From Forficula auricularia (Eukaryota > Arthropoda > Insecta > Dermaptera > Forficulidae), in NCBI GenBank assembly GCA_024734495.1, contig JALMQS010000718.1, forward strand, positions 407,925 through 471,924: a stretch of 64,000 nt of DNA, in the 5' to 3' direction. Shown here one piece after another: positions 10,752 through 22,225 of the stretch. Numbering within the stretch: the stretch's first letter is position 1; each line of letters begins with the position of its first letter. The translations under genes were made by a program, and so were the position numbers. The notes under the pieces were generated by a model, which was given only the letters and a program-made list of their open reading frames with translations, did no database searches and was not told where the DNA came from.

Positions 10752-10965
10752 GGGTCAGGTTAGGCTATGGGTTAGCGTACCCGCCTGCTAACCAAGTGGA
10801 CCCGGGTTCGAATCCGACTCGAGGCATCCTGCTTAAATCGGATACCTGGGTAGAGACAAATTTAAAATAATAATAAGTATCGTAAATTGGCTTATGGTTA
10901 GAAAGGTCGAAAAGCCAAAAAAAGGACGCTCGGTATTGCGGGTTTCATTGTCAGGCGTCAAATAT
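10752..10965 (+). repeat. tRNA-derived SINE
   Basis: A tRNA-like head has an A-box-like TATGGGTTAGCGTACC near 10,765 and a perfect B box GGTTCGAATCC at 10,805-10,815, with acceptor-like GAGGC after it. The body continues to about 10,965. A true tRNA fold was not convincing, and the following non-tRNA body favours a SINE. It is different from the SINE at 20.0 kb and 40.5 kb. Confidence 0.65.
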
Positions 10966-10969
10966 TAAA

Positions 10970-12240
10970 ACAGTTAATTTATTTGGATCCCTATGAACAT
11001 TTTTTAAAATTTAAATAATTTTAATCTTGACATTACTGCTCTCTGGATAAGTTCAATTATATTATATCTATAGGTATATGGATTAATATGAAAATAAATT
11101 GATAGAGAGAGGGGGACAGGGTATCATAAAAAGTGTTCCGAAAAAACTTTGACTTCATGATGACGCCAAGTAATAAATTATTATTATATAAATATGTAAT
11201 TTGCATCATATATGAAGACTCAAAGGAAAGAACGGGTTTATGTCCATTTTTTAAATTACTTTTAAATAACGCGGTAAGTCACCGAGATACAGAGATTTTT
11301 ATTTTTAGTGGAAACGGAAAGAACGTTCCAAGTCCTTACTTATCTTTTTTCATGATTTATTATTTTTTTAAATGTACTTGGTTTATAAGAAATAAAGTTG
11401 GCATCATAATTATATTCCTTACACTCGATTGGGGTGTTTTAGGTATATTTTTTTGAATATTAAAAGTTTAAATTCCTCTCCTGAAAAATTTATGAAATGT
11501 GACTTAACCCTTTTCTTTCCGCGGAGTCTTCTTATATATACAATATATAGCTTAAAAAGTTATTTTTTTCTACAAACTAAATGACCCAGACTTTTAAAGT
11601 ACTAAGCAATCGTTTATTACTTTAAATAACCAGCTGATCCATTTGATAAAATTTTAATAAAGTTCTATTATTCTAAGATATACACTTTGATCTCTCTACT
11701 TCATCTCGTTTTTCATCTGTTTCGGTCTGATCCAATATACTTTTCAAATTAGAAATATAAATTGACTCAAGGTTTTTATTATAAAGGAAAATATGATGGT
11801 CGTTAATGGTGTAAATATATAGATATAAAATTGGTGGTTTTCCTGCCTTTTTTGAGCTCTTAGATTGATGAGAAAAGTTTCGAGAGTTACCCGTTCATCT
11901 TTAGTTGGTCGTAGGGTCTGTTTTTCTTTAGTATGTGAAAACACCAATTAGCAGGATGTGAAATATTAAACAAAATATTTCCAAAAAGCTTAAGTGAAAT
12001 TATTCAATCATCTCTTGACATATGGCAAATACTAGCATGTTCGGGAAACTTAAATCATTCAGAAAAGTGTCGATTGAAAAATATGCCTTCCAATAAAAAT
12101 TACCCCCCCCCCCCCCCGTGAAGGCTAAGTTTCCATTGACTTCCCACTGTAATTTTTTAGTTAAAATAGGCTTTTAATAATAAATATTCCTCAATTCATT
12201 TATAAAATTTGGTACAAATTTTTTATTTCAGTTAAAAAAA
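10970..12240. other. AT-rich sequence, nothing recognised
   Basis: Short open frames show no domain. A poly-C run lies at 12,104-12,117. Confidence 0.5.
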
Positions 12241-12398
12241 TAAATAAAAATAATTTTTTTGCAACGAAATTTTCTCTGGAGAGAGACGGACTGTTAGAAA
12301 TTTCAATTGAATGTAATGGAAAACAGCCCAGGGGTAGTGAGGAAAGAAAAATTAACACATATCAAATAAGGTGTAATTTATTGGATTCCTTCCTCCTT

Positions 12399-12455
12399 TC
12401 CTTTCAAACCGACATTTCAGAGGATTTTTCCCTCCTTCTTCGGGGTTTCAAAGGG
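12399..12455 (-). ncRNA. Hammerhead-like motif, left arm of H1 copy 1
   Basis: Read on the minus strand: a stem I arm CCTTTGAAACC, CCGAAGA in place of CTGAAGA (U4 changed to C), a GGAGG stem II, then TGAAATGTC in place of CGAAACGTC, then GGTTTGAAAGG. The stem I arms pair with one G-G mismatch. Core changes predict loss of cleavage. Confidence 0.55.
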
Positions 12456-12572
12456 TCCTAATTAAGAAAAGGAGGAAAAAATTGTTTTTCTATGCCTTTG
12501 CTAAAAAAGAAGAAAGTTTTGAATACTGCTTTGGAGAGAAGAAGGAAACATTTTATTTGTTTCATTCATTGA

Positions 12573-12628
12573 CCCTTTGAAACACCGAAGAAGGAGGGAA
12601 AAATCCTCCGAAACGTCGGTTTGAAAGG
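12573..12628 (+). ncRNA. Hammerhead-like motif, right arm of H1 copy 1
   Basis: GGAGG and CCTCC form stem II, followed by GAAACGTC and the stem I arm GGTTTGAAAGG. The 5' side reads CCCTTTGAAACAC then CGAAGA, so U4 is C and the base before the core is changed. The 3' half is perfect. Compare the intact core at 63,206-63,259. Confidence 0.6.
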
Positions 12629-12823
12629 AAAAGAAGAAGGATTTCAATAAATTACACCTTATTTGATATGTGTTAATTTTTTCTTCTCTCACTACCCCTG
12701 GGCTGCCTTCCATTACATTCAAATAAAAACAATATTCTTGTTACAATCTATCATTAATTATAAATTGATTGTACATACCATATGTATGAATAGTAGACAG
12801 CCCGAAAGCTGATTTGATACCCC

Positions 12824-12934
12824 TAGTAGCACAATGTTTCAAACTAGATAATAACTACATAGTGCCTATATAGATTTTGAGAATTTATATAGGCACTATA
12901 TAGTTACTATATAGTTTGAAACATTGTGCTACTA
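12824..12934. repeat. Foldback, about 45-bp arms
   Basis: TAGTAGCACAATGTTTCAAA at 12,824 is repeated in inverse ending at 12,934, with a TATA-rich loop region. No other copy was recognised. Confidence 0.85.
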
Positions 12935-12939
12935 AGGGA

Positions 12940-13540
12940 CTCTTCAGTTCTGCCAGAAATGAAGAAGTTTATTAAAGAACATGATGTTCTCGTTACTTTC
13001 CTCAGTAGACCAGAGGTCCATATCCCAGTCGCTTTCATTTTAAAACAGTCATAAATTGACACTAAAACGGAACAAAAAAAATAATAATTTACTCTAGCCC
13101 ATACCAGTCAATGTTGTGCATTGTAAACACTACATTCGAGATGATAATGGGCAGATAAATTTAGTAAAAACAAATTTTTAGGTCCATACATGTTCCGATT
13201 CTATATCAGACATCAACAATAAACTATATTTTCAAATACCAATCAGACCAATCCTTATTGAAATATGTATTTATTTATTTATATTGAATTTTTAATAAGG
13301 CAATCAATAATAGAATACTGTGAAATTGGTATTGATAAATACTTCGGTTTTTGTAAATAAATTTTGTATTTTATTGACAAAAAATCACTAAGGTTTATAA
13401 GTAATTACCTATAAATTTCCTTTCAGCAATGAAAATGTTCATGAATTGATAAAACACTGTTTTTAGTTGAAGGTGCGAGTTAGGGGTACATTTTACTTAA
13501 GTCTAGCAGTCACGAATTGAGGTTATTCTGATACCTATGT
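12940..13540. other. AT-rich sequence, nothing recognised
   Basis: No terminal repeats, tandem structure or coding signature. Confidence 0.5.
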
Positions 13541-13542
13541 GT

Positions 13543-13740
13543 GCGAGGGGTGAACCGCGACCTAAAATTGTGTACACATTCTTCCACTTCCATTTTCAAT
13601 TCCAAGTAGAAGACAATAGATAACAACAGATTATTTAATGAATTCCAAAGTAATTCCAAATAATTCCAAAGATGGTGTACACCTAATTCCAATCGCGGTT
13701 CACCCCTCGTATGTATGTATGTATGTATGTTTATTGGAAC
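13543..13740. repeat. Inverted repeat with GTAT microsatellite
   Basis: GCGAGGGGTGAACCGCGA near 13,543 is inverted as TCGCGGTTCACCCCTCG at 13,693-13,709, with further pairing of GTGTACAC words inside. A GTAT run follows to about 13,730. This may be a small inverted-repeat transposon; no target duplication was identified. Confidence 0.6.
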
Positions 13741-13849
13741 GATTATTGTCATCATTGGGTTCAACAACTTCATTGGATTGTTGTTCATTGTTGCTTGTAG
13801 CTAGCTTTGTTAGCTTTGTAAGGGCCTTTAGTTTTAAATTCGCCTAAGC

Positions 13850-15280
13850 CGTTGTTTTGAAAATATCCTATTATAACAACTGGAATACAATTTTTATTCA
13901 AATATTGTAGAGATGCAAAAAGATTGTATTCTAGAAAAATATAGAGCATTAAAAATACAAATTGTTTGGTTTGAAGTCTAAATAATTTTTGGACTAGATC
14001 TTGAATATCGAAGATTTTATATGGGAAACAGCCAAGAAATTTAGTCTCGATTTGTTAATTAGAATTACTAGTAGTTCTTTATATTTATTTATTATTAAAT
14101 TTTATTTGAATAATCGACACTAATATAGAAATAGACAAATATGCAGTTATGATATTTCATGATCTAGAAATTGTCCGCAAACTTTATCATTTGTAATGCG
14201 GTGGTAATTTTCATATACCTAACCCAATTTTTGTTTGAAATTCTTGATTTGAATGTGCTTTCAAAATGCTTATCAAGTCCCTTTATTTCATTATCAATAA
14301 CAATAAAGTAGAACTTTTATTTTATTTTTATATGCCTGAATATGAAATTATTCACCTACTATCTTATCAGCTTATATGTATGTTTATAAAAAACATCCAA
14401 ATTCTAAAATTTTGTGATTGAATTAAAAGGTTTCCTATGGAGATGGTTTGAGGGATGTAACGGGGAGAGAAAAGTTGAAAGCCATCAAATCGGAGTAAAC
14501 AATCAGATAAACCAGATAGGGAATTTTTCCATTCCTAATCGAAGACCATTTTTAATTTATATTCTGTTCACAGGCGAATGAATTGGATTTAAACGCACAT
14601 ATCGGATAAATTATGTAAAGAAACGTTTGTTTTTTTAGAACCCTTTGATTTTTCTCTCCACCACATTTCAACCTCTGGTTCTCTCGATTCCGATTGGAAG
14701 AGGGAGAGAAAACATCGATATTTTAATTAATTAAAATCAGAAAAAAAGTTTATTTTAACAAAATATCGATCAGCAGAATTAGTAGTTAATTTTTTTTAAT
14801 ACATAATCCAATTTGAACTAATTTTAAAATTTTTTTATATATTATTATTTACCTTAAAAAATAAGTCCATTCATAGTTGAATGAATGGTCTTTTAATTGG
14901 AATTCAAAAAATATATATGAAAATTACATACTCTAAATAAATTACGATATGATTGCTAAAATGATATATCAAGCTTATTCTACTGTGACTTGAAGTTGAA
15001 AGAACTTCGTAGGTGAATATATGATTTTACAATTGTTTTAATTAGAAAATTCTACGTATATTATGGATGAAAGGTTTAGAAATGAGTATGTATTAATGAG
15101 ATTGAAACTTAGTCTGCTGACCAACTATCTATGGTATCAATGTCCTATTTCCTTATTATAACATATTCATTGTATTTCTTAGTGAGAATAGTCGGTCCCA
15201 AACTCAAGTAATCTTTTAGATATTTTCGTAATAGTAAGATGTCTAAAAATAGCTTGAAACTCTTTTAAAATGGGGCTGGT
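13850..15280. other. AT-rich sequence; unique-looking patch at 14,440-14,730
   Basis: 14,440-14,730 is less degraded-looking and includes homeodomain-like ATTA words, but nothing proves function. The rest is unremarkable. Confidence 0.35.
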
Positions 15281-15409
15281 CTAGATATGTCAGAAGGGTT
15301 GCTTCGAATGCAGAAATTAACAATCTGGACCAAATGGCTAGATACCCTGTAGAGGTGACCCATCGGACATATATATTGCGCTAAATATTTCACTCAAAGA
15401 TTAAAATAC

Positions 15410-16027
15410 TCGTAATTAATTTTATAAAATAAAGGGTTTGTTTAGTCACATAAAATAAATAAATAAAGTAATTTTAGACACTTAACATTATTTATTAGAT
15501 AGATTTACTAAACAGTTTCAGTCACCCCTGGTAGACCAATAAGAACTGGAGACGCTGTCGGAAAATGTAGGCGAAGTTTTTCTCTTCTGTATGAGCTGTC
15601 TCGAGTTCCTGGAATTCTCTAGCAGTGAGATAGAGTTTTTCTAACGCGTCTTTTGGGTTGTAACATTTTTTATATATACAATTATACAAAATAAAAACCA
15701 TAAAATTTCATATTCATAAATACTTATAATTTCTTTCAAGATTTGGAATTTGTCAATCTGCATATATAACTCATTCTCAATTCATTAACATGGCTATTTC
15801 AACAATTTTCAATAGATAAATAATTTAAATTTTATGGTTTTTATTTTGTATAATTGTATATAATATTATAACAAAAATGTTTCAATTTTCAGTACTACTG
15901 AAGATGGTGTACCAGGAGTGACCGAAACTTTTTAGAAAATTTATCTAATAAATAATGTGAATTGTCTAAAATTACTCTATTTATTTATTTTATGTGATTA
16001 AACAATCATTTAAATTTGTAAAATTAA
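15410..16027. repeat. Long foldback with CTGAAGA...CGAAAC motif
   Basis: The outer arms (about 15,410-15,560 and 15,880-16,027) are inverted, as are inner segments 15,665-15,710 and 15,828-15,868. At 15,897 CTGAAGATGG, a loop, TGACC and GAAAC follow the hammerhead-like order, but no GTC cleavage triplet follows (CTTTTTAG instead). The foldback interrupts a copy of the dispersed repeat also seen at 4.2 kb. Confidence 0.7.
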
Positions 16028-16310
16028 ATTTTACAAGTCACACAAGTTTTGGAAGAATTTTAGATTTAAATATTCAATTGTACCTTAAAATCTAATTATT
16101 CTCAATTTAAACACATAGTCATGCTATATAGTTTAAAAAAAGATAAATGAGTTTTTCGAATTTTGAATTTCCTCTAAAAAAATATGAGTTCAAATCGGCT
16201 ATAGAAGTAGACTTTTAATTTTTAAGAAAAAGAGTCTAATAGATGACAATCTCTTGTGATTTCCTTAGAAATTTAAAGTTAACTTCTATCAGCAATTTGG
16301 AAACGTATAC

Positions 16311-16702
16311 CAGGGGTGGCCACTAACCTTAACTTTGGGAGCCGCAAATTTATAAAACTGTTCCAAAACGTTCCACATTGTTCGGAGATTAATTAATGGT
16401 TTATTAAAAAAAGACATATTTTATTTTATAAAATATAAATGAAGTAACATTCATTTTTTTGCTCTACCTACTTATGACATTAGTGTTCAATTACAATAAA
16501 AAAATAAGAAATAAGAAAAGAAAGTGGTGCCTGAACAACGTTGCCTAGTCATAAAAAAAATTAATTCAATTTTTGTATTATTATTTTTTTAATTTAATTA
16601 TTATACTTTTTAAAATCAGTATTATTCAAGAGAGTTCAAGAGCCTCACGAGATTGAGTGAAGAGCTGCATGCGGCTCGCGAGCCACGTTGTGGCCACCTC
16701 TG
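16311..16702 (+). mobile_element. hAT-type MITE, copy 1
   Basis: It starts CAGGGGTGGCCACTAACC and ends TGGCCACCTCTG, an inverted pair with hAT-like CAGNGGTGG ends. The flanks ACGTATAC (16,303-16,310) and ACTTATAC (16,703-16,710) are an 8-bp target duplication with one mismatch, as expected for hAT. It is 392 bp with no transposase. The second copy at 25.7 kb is inverted and carries a later insertion, for which this copy supplies the empty site. Confidence 0.9.
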
Positions 16703-16751
16703 ACTTATACATTAAATTAAATATTTGGGAAACTGGACATCGCAGAGTTTT

Positions 16752-16862
16752 AAAATTATTGGATAAAAAATATTTGGTAGGCTTCACATTAAGATATAAA
16801 AATAAATTTGTTTTATTTTTTATATCTTAATGTGAAACCTACCAAGTATTTTATCCAATAAA
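16752..16862. repeat. Hairpin repeat family C, copy
   Basis: A near-perfect foldback around an AT loop: ATTATTGGATAAAAAATA, then GGTAGGCTTCACATTAAG, and their inverses ending at 16,862. Related copies are at 25,877-26,019, 46,770-46,930 and 47,060-47,160. Confidence 0.8.
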
Positions 16863-17089
16863 CTATATCTTTCATTATCTATAGAAAAATGGGCAGTACA
16901 TTTTCACTACCTACAAATTGAAAATTTTCAACAAAATTGTAATAGTGACAATGAGCTATATTTTAAATATCTAATTATCAAATTCAGATGAACCAACCGG
17001 AAATCATCCCATTGAACTACATTTAGTAAATACTAAATAAAATAAATAATAACTATTTCTATTAATGTAAAACAAGCGAAAGAAAATAG

Positions 17090-17320
17090 CGAGCAGAGCA
17101 GCTTTAAAGAGGAACCCTTCTCTTGGACAGGACCCCATGCAGAGAGAGTAGGATGAGTGGGTTCTTTAGGGCCGAGGACGAGGGGGCGCATCTCGTTGGA
17201 TGTTTACGACGGCGACGTTGCAACTACTCGAGACTACACTACAATACACTTGGGGGTCGTATCCGAAACATCCCTTCACCTCCTCCCTACCCTAAACATG
17301 GACCAAGAAGACGCCATGCA

Positions 17321-17350
<30 letters not shown>
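17090..17350. other. GC-richer unique patch ending in a TA run
   Basis: 17,100-17,310 is GC-richer than its surroundings and open in one frame for about 70 codons, but no domain or similarity is evident. It ends in (TA)n at 17,320-17,347. I would not call it a gene. Confidence 0.3.
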
Positions 17351-17351
<1 letters not shown>

Positions 17352-17359
17352 GAGATTTT

Positions 17360-18640
17360 CTACGATGAGTTTCATATATGTGGTAAAGAGTGGGTGTAAG
17401 AGTTGATAAGAAGAAAATAATAAAAACTTTCCTTAAAAATTTACAATCTTAATTAAATCAAATATTTTAAAATTAAAATGACATATTTATTAAGATTAAA
17501 AGGAAGAAAGCGATTATAATTTGATCTAAAATATTTCAAAAAGATTCATTTTCTGCTAGTGAATAAAATAGACGGGAGTGATAAATAAATAGGCCGTAAA
17601 TGAATATTTAAGTATAATCAAAATAAAATATTATCCTCGCATATTTTTACCTCTTTCATGATAAGGCCAGGTTGATTAAAAATTTATTTATTTTTGAAAA
17701 TAAATTTTTAGCCTTTTACAAATCTACTTCTAAATCTTGAAAAAGTCATCTTGAGATGTATGGTAAATATTAGTCAAATTTTGAGCATCATTTAGAATAG
17801 TGTTCCTTAAAGTAATGTCATTCCCGTATCATTTGATGGGCGAGTCAAAATATATAAGTAGAGAAGAGTCCCTATAATCTGAAACTCGACTTTGTACAGT
17901 ATTGTATGACCATGGGGTTACTGACGCTGGAGGCGGGCGACGCAGCTAGTTAGTTATTTAAAAAATATTTTAATTAATCATGCCATAAAAATAAATAAAT
18001 TGGAAAAAATGCAATTTCGTGCAAAATAAAAGTAGTGTCAAAAATAATGTCATTTTCGTGATTTTAATTTCTGTTTAAGTTTCATTGGATTTAAAGTTAG
18101 AAAAAAAGATACAATCGCATGGGAATCCGGTCTATAGTGATGGGTAAAAACAAATGAAAATTTTTAAGGCAGGTCGACTTTACGTACAGATTAATGTTTC
18201 TATATTTACATAATTATATAAATATTAGTCAAGTGCAATTAATATTTCTTTACTCTCTTATATAGAACTAGTATTTTTCTAGTATCTACTATAAGTGAAC
18301 GGGTGTTTCTATAATAACAAAAATCCACAATAATTTCTATTACTTGTCTGGGCTTGGTTTTTGTCTGGACTTGTTTTTTTAATATTTACTGTTAAGAGAT
18401 TGCAAGTTAGGATTCTCCTATCTGTGACCTTTTCAAAAGAAATTCTCATTTATTACATTTGGATTAAATGATAAAATAGATTTCAACGCTCATTCTTCTG
18501 TCAATAACAATTCATACATTTAAAAATTTGATAATATTAAAATATTTTTTATAACAAATTATTTTTTTTACTCTTATTGCAACTACCAGTGCATTATTTA
18601 ACAAATATTCCGATTCAAAACAAAAAAATCCCATCTCAAA
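17360..18640. other. AT-rich sequence, nothing recognised
   Basis: Only short runs and degenerate words; no defended feature. Confidence 0.5.
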
Positions 18641-18654
18641 TAAATAATTTTTAG

Positions 18655-19260
18655 TCGTTAAGTGGTTTATTTTGCTTCGTTTTTTCAAAATAAGTATCTC
18701 AAAAACGGCTGAAGTTATTAAAAACGAAATATAAATTATTTTTGAAAATGTCTGTTAATGTGTTAGTTAGTACGTTATCAAATTTTAGTGTACGCTCTAG
18801 TTCAAATACTAGTGTAAAAATCAAAATGAAACTTCATATGTAGTTTCGTTTGTTTGTGAGATTAAGAGCTGATTAGATTTTGGTTGAAATTCTACCAAAA
18901 ATTAAGGTTAAGAGGTTTCAAAAAAATTAAAATTATAAAATTTTTCAAACTAAAAAAAAAAAAAAAAAATAAGAAAATGCAATTTACTACAAAAGGGTCC
19001 TTAATAAAAAAGAGTAATTATTTCTTATGGCGCCCAAAATAGGGGAAGGGGTCAACAAATAGAACTATCAATATAAGTCATAGACCCTTTGTTCAATTTG
19101 TACGAAATTTCGCATATATACACCCTATATGCCCTCTTGAAAATGACTAACTCTTGAAATTGATAGTGATCCAAAAGAGGAGGGCGGAGTTCAAAAATCA
19201 TTTTTAATTGCTAAAATTTTCAAACAAAAATAGAAGAGTTCCATATTTAAACTGAGATAC
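18655..19260 (+). repeat. Family A, degenerate copy
   Basis: CTCAAAAACGGCTGAAGTTA near 18,690, ATGTCTGTTAATGTGTTAGT near 18,748 and AGAGCTGATTAGATTTTGGT near 18,867 follow the order of the 1.9 kb and 35-36 kb copies. The G-tract units are largely eroded. Confidence 0.65.
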
Positions 19261-19269
19261 ATATTATTG

Positions 19270-20015
19270 ACTTGCTAATGAGCCCAAAATTAAGAGAGAT
19301 GGGTGTTCTTTTTGAAATAATTATTATAACTTATTTTAATACATATAAGATAGTGGGCAGGTGTATAGTAAAGTGTGGATGGCAGTATCAGTTTATTTTA
19401 CACAACTAAGATATGTATTTGGTGAGTGTTTTAAAAAATTTCTGGGGTATCCTGAATACATTTATGAATAATTTCACGAAATCTCAAGTAGTTCTCGGTA
19501 TTTCTGGAAGAGTGGCATTCATACTTAAAATGATATTAAAAAGAATGGAAACCGAAACAGTGGAAAGTCTCTCTGTCTTTTTCTATCTATATAGCGAGTG
19601 TGGAGGGTAGTGGGCGTTTGGGGTTGGTTGCAAAGCGAAAGTTTTGGCAATTTGTGCCAGAGTTGCAATGCGTTGTGTTGTCTACTTGCAGGCGAAAACT
19701 CTCTGAGGAATCACCCCGAGACGGGGGAGGGGCATATTCGCGTTCAGATTTTCAACAAGGTATTAAAGCATTCCCTAGGAGTTGCTCGCAAAATAGAAAT
19801 GGGCTGATTTATCCTTTAGAATTATATCATAAATATAGATATAGATATAGGTATAAGAGAACATCACCCTCTTGTGTTTTCTACCCTCTCCAGACTGTGT
19901 CATTCCTTTCGTAATTCATATTCTCTAATAAAATACCATTCGCTAATCAGATTTGCTTTCGTATTATAGTTACCAAGTAAATTTAATAGATTTAAGCATA
20001 ACATGATTTGATTTA
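19270..20015. other. Unique-looking sequence, no gene recognised
   Basis: 19,590-19,760 is GC-richer and open in two frames, but no family or splice structure is convincing. An ATAGAT-type microsatellite lies near 19,837-19,855. Confidence 0.35.
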
Positions 20016-20025
20016 CTAAGTGCTA

Positions 20026-20309
20026 AGAGGCGATTGTGGGTCCGTGGTTAGAGTGTTGGGTCGCTGACTCGGAGATCTCTGGTTCGAGACCGAGTCTCGG
20101 TAGATATATATTTGCAGTCGCCTCCTCTTGGAAAGTAATGGCAACCTACCAAAAGTATAATTGCCAAGTGACCTCTCCAAATTAGCCGTTCGGAACCGGC
20201 GTTAAAAAGTAGGTTCCGTATATCTGTGTAAAACAACTAAACACACTCAGCACAGGTATATGTGGAGAGGCGCCGACGCCCGTTTCGGGTATGGCACTCA
20301 AAGAAAAAG
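20026..20309 (+). repeat. tRNA-derived SINE1, full-length copy
   Basis: It is flanked by AAGTGCTA at 20,018-20,025 and 20,310-20,317, a perfect 8-bp target duplication. The head has an A-box-like TCCGTGGTTAGAGTG and a B box GGTTCGAGACC near 20,090, so RNA polymerase III could transcribe it. The unrelated body includes GCCGTTCGGAACCGGCG and ends in a GGCACTCAAAGAAAAAGA tail. The copy at 40.5 kb is the same length in the opposite orientation. Confidence 0.92.
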
Positions 20310-20319
20310 AAGTGCTATT

Positions 20320-21850
20320 TATTTTTCTAATTTTGGTTTACTAATCTGTCCATTAGAAAATTGATTTTATATTTTTCTTAAATATCGAGGCTCACGGTAC
20401 TGCGCCAAGTCAAGTTCTCGCAGGGAACTACCCGTCAAGCGCACAAGGTCTATAATGTATCTTATGAATACAAACACATTTTTAAATTCCAGATGGGTTC
20501 TAAATAAAGCTTAGACGATCTTTTGCGGCAGTAGTAAGATTCAAGTTAATGATGGAGATTCAAAAGTTGAGGTATTTCTTCTGTAGATTTTACTTTGAGA
20601 AGTAGATGAAATTGAGTCCAAAGGAGAAGTTCAAAAAAAAACTCTCAAATTTAAGCAATAAGATTCAAAACCTCTGATATTGAAAAATTCCATCATGGTG
20701 TTAAAAACCAAAAGCTCTTAACTCAAGCAACTTGATTTCATGTTAAATTCTATTAGTTATTAGAAACTAGTTTTTATTGTAAAAAAACTAAAAATTATAA
20801 AAAATAATAATAATAATAATAAGTACAGAAAACATTACTTACTTAGCAGAACTTCCGCGTGGTTGAATAAGATGCATTCTAGTTGATATGAGAGGTTTTG
20901 GAATCACAAAATCACTAGATGTAGATGAGAGGTTATTTAAAAGACCAATATAATACGTTTAATGGCAAAAAAATAATTTTCTCTTATACCGCATTTGGCA
21001 AAAATCCTCAGTTATCATTTGAGCAAAAAATGTGAAAATCAGAAATTTTGTAGTTGAGAGGTTTTGGAGCTTAGGTATCGATATACAGAAAGCAATTAGG
21101 GCATATTCGCACCTTTCATAACTACACTTCCCATTAACCTAAGAACAAATTACATGATTGTGTTTCTAAGATCAATGTCCTTATGATGCTGTAAAAATTT
21201 CAAGTTTTTATAGTAACTGTTTCGGAAACAGAAGTAACAGAATATCGTCAATTTGTCACTCATCGGAATACTTCTAGACGTCTTATAAGCTTAAAATTTG
21301 CCACAGGAATTAGTCTTAGCTTACATGTAAAAGAAAAACATCAGAAACTCTAATTTTTTTAATTTTATTGGGTGATATTCTTAGAGGTTGCAGAAAATCG
21401 CCAATTTTAGTAGTCACTCATCAAAACCTTTTAAAATTGGTGTTATCAGATGCTATTAACTCAATTGTTATCAAATATCTACAAACCTGTTTTTTCCCTT
21501 AAAATAATAAGCGATGGGCGTTATATTGAAGCAACATTTAATTATGAATCCAGAAATACCAACCCTTAGATTTATTTCTCATGGATGTCTCAAGAGAAAG
21601 AGAATTATTATATTAGATCAAACAAAGGTATTTCGTCAATATAATAGAGAAACAAGGAGTTAACAAAAGTTTGAATTGTTTAGAAGGAATGTGCTCTAGC
21701 CACATCAAAAAAATTATATTAATATCTATTCAAAGAGAATTAATTTTCTTAATTAGTTGCTTTGCTTTATTAAATATTAGAGGGATGAAGTAATGTATAA
21801 AGAAGAGGTTAATATGTGCCTTCAAAGAACAGGATGAGTCATATTACTAC
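20320..21850. other. AT-rich sequence, nothing recognised
   Basis: A short AAT run is at about 20,803-20,821. No terminal repeats or coding signatures were found. Confidence 0.5.
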
Positions 21851-21861
21851 TTTTCCACTAT

Positions 21862-22119
21862 CAGTGGCGTAGCCAGAAAATTTTGATGGGGGGAGGGGGG
21901 GGTCAATTCACAAAGCTAAAATTTAGTGGGAATTTATATTAAAACAAATAGGTACTTAAAGAAATTAAAAAAAGAACATAATTCTTGATTAAACATATGA
22001 AATATATTTAATTACGGTTAGTTTGCCATAAGAAATGGTTTGTCGTTGTCGTCATCCAATGAGCCCTGTCCTTGAGGAAGAGGGTTCCGACCCCCAAACC
22101 CCCCGTGCCTACGCCCCTG
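21862..22119. mobile_element. Second hAT-type MITE family, 258 bp
   Basis: The left end CAGTGGCGTAGCCAG and the inverse of the right end CAGGGGCGTAGGCACGG match. The flanks TCCACTAT (21,854-21,861) and CCCACTAT (22,120-22,127) form an 8-bp target duplication with one mismatch. G-rich sequence lies just inside the left end and C-rich sequence inside the right. No transposase. Confidence 0.82.
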
Positions 22120-22225
22120 CCCACTATATATTTTTTTCTTTAAATAAAATCTGGTTAATGTAGAATTTAAAAGCAACTCATATTTAAAAATGAAATATTT
22201 CAGATAATTATTTCTAAGCAAGACA

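Larger units (their letters stand above)
12255..12720 (+). mobile_element. Hammerhead-bearing retroposon H1, copy 1
   Basis: It begins TTTTTGCAACGAAATTTTC and ends CTTCCATTACATTC. It is flanked by AAATAAAAATAAT (12,242-12,254) and AAATAAAAACAAT (12,721-12,733), a 13-bp target duplication with one mismatch. The second copy at 62,987-63,356 shares both ends. In this copy much of the element forms a foldback (about 12,310-12,455 against 12,570-12,715), with one hammerhead-like motif per arm in opposite orientation. There is no coding capacity. A variable-length, rather long target duplication fits target-primed reverse transcription, not a cut-and-paste transposon. Confidence 0.8.

Noticed and set aside
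10765..10830. Functional tRNA gene
   Set aside because: A and B boxes are good, but a full cloverleaf with acceptor pairing is not evident and a SINE-like body follows.
17123..17368. 81-codon frame in a GC-richer patch
   Set aside because: It runs into a TA microsatellite, and the overlapping frame is equally open; no recognisable domain.
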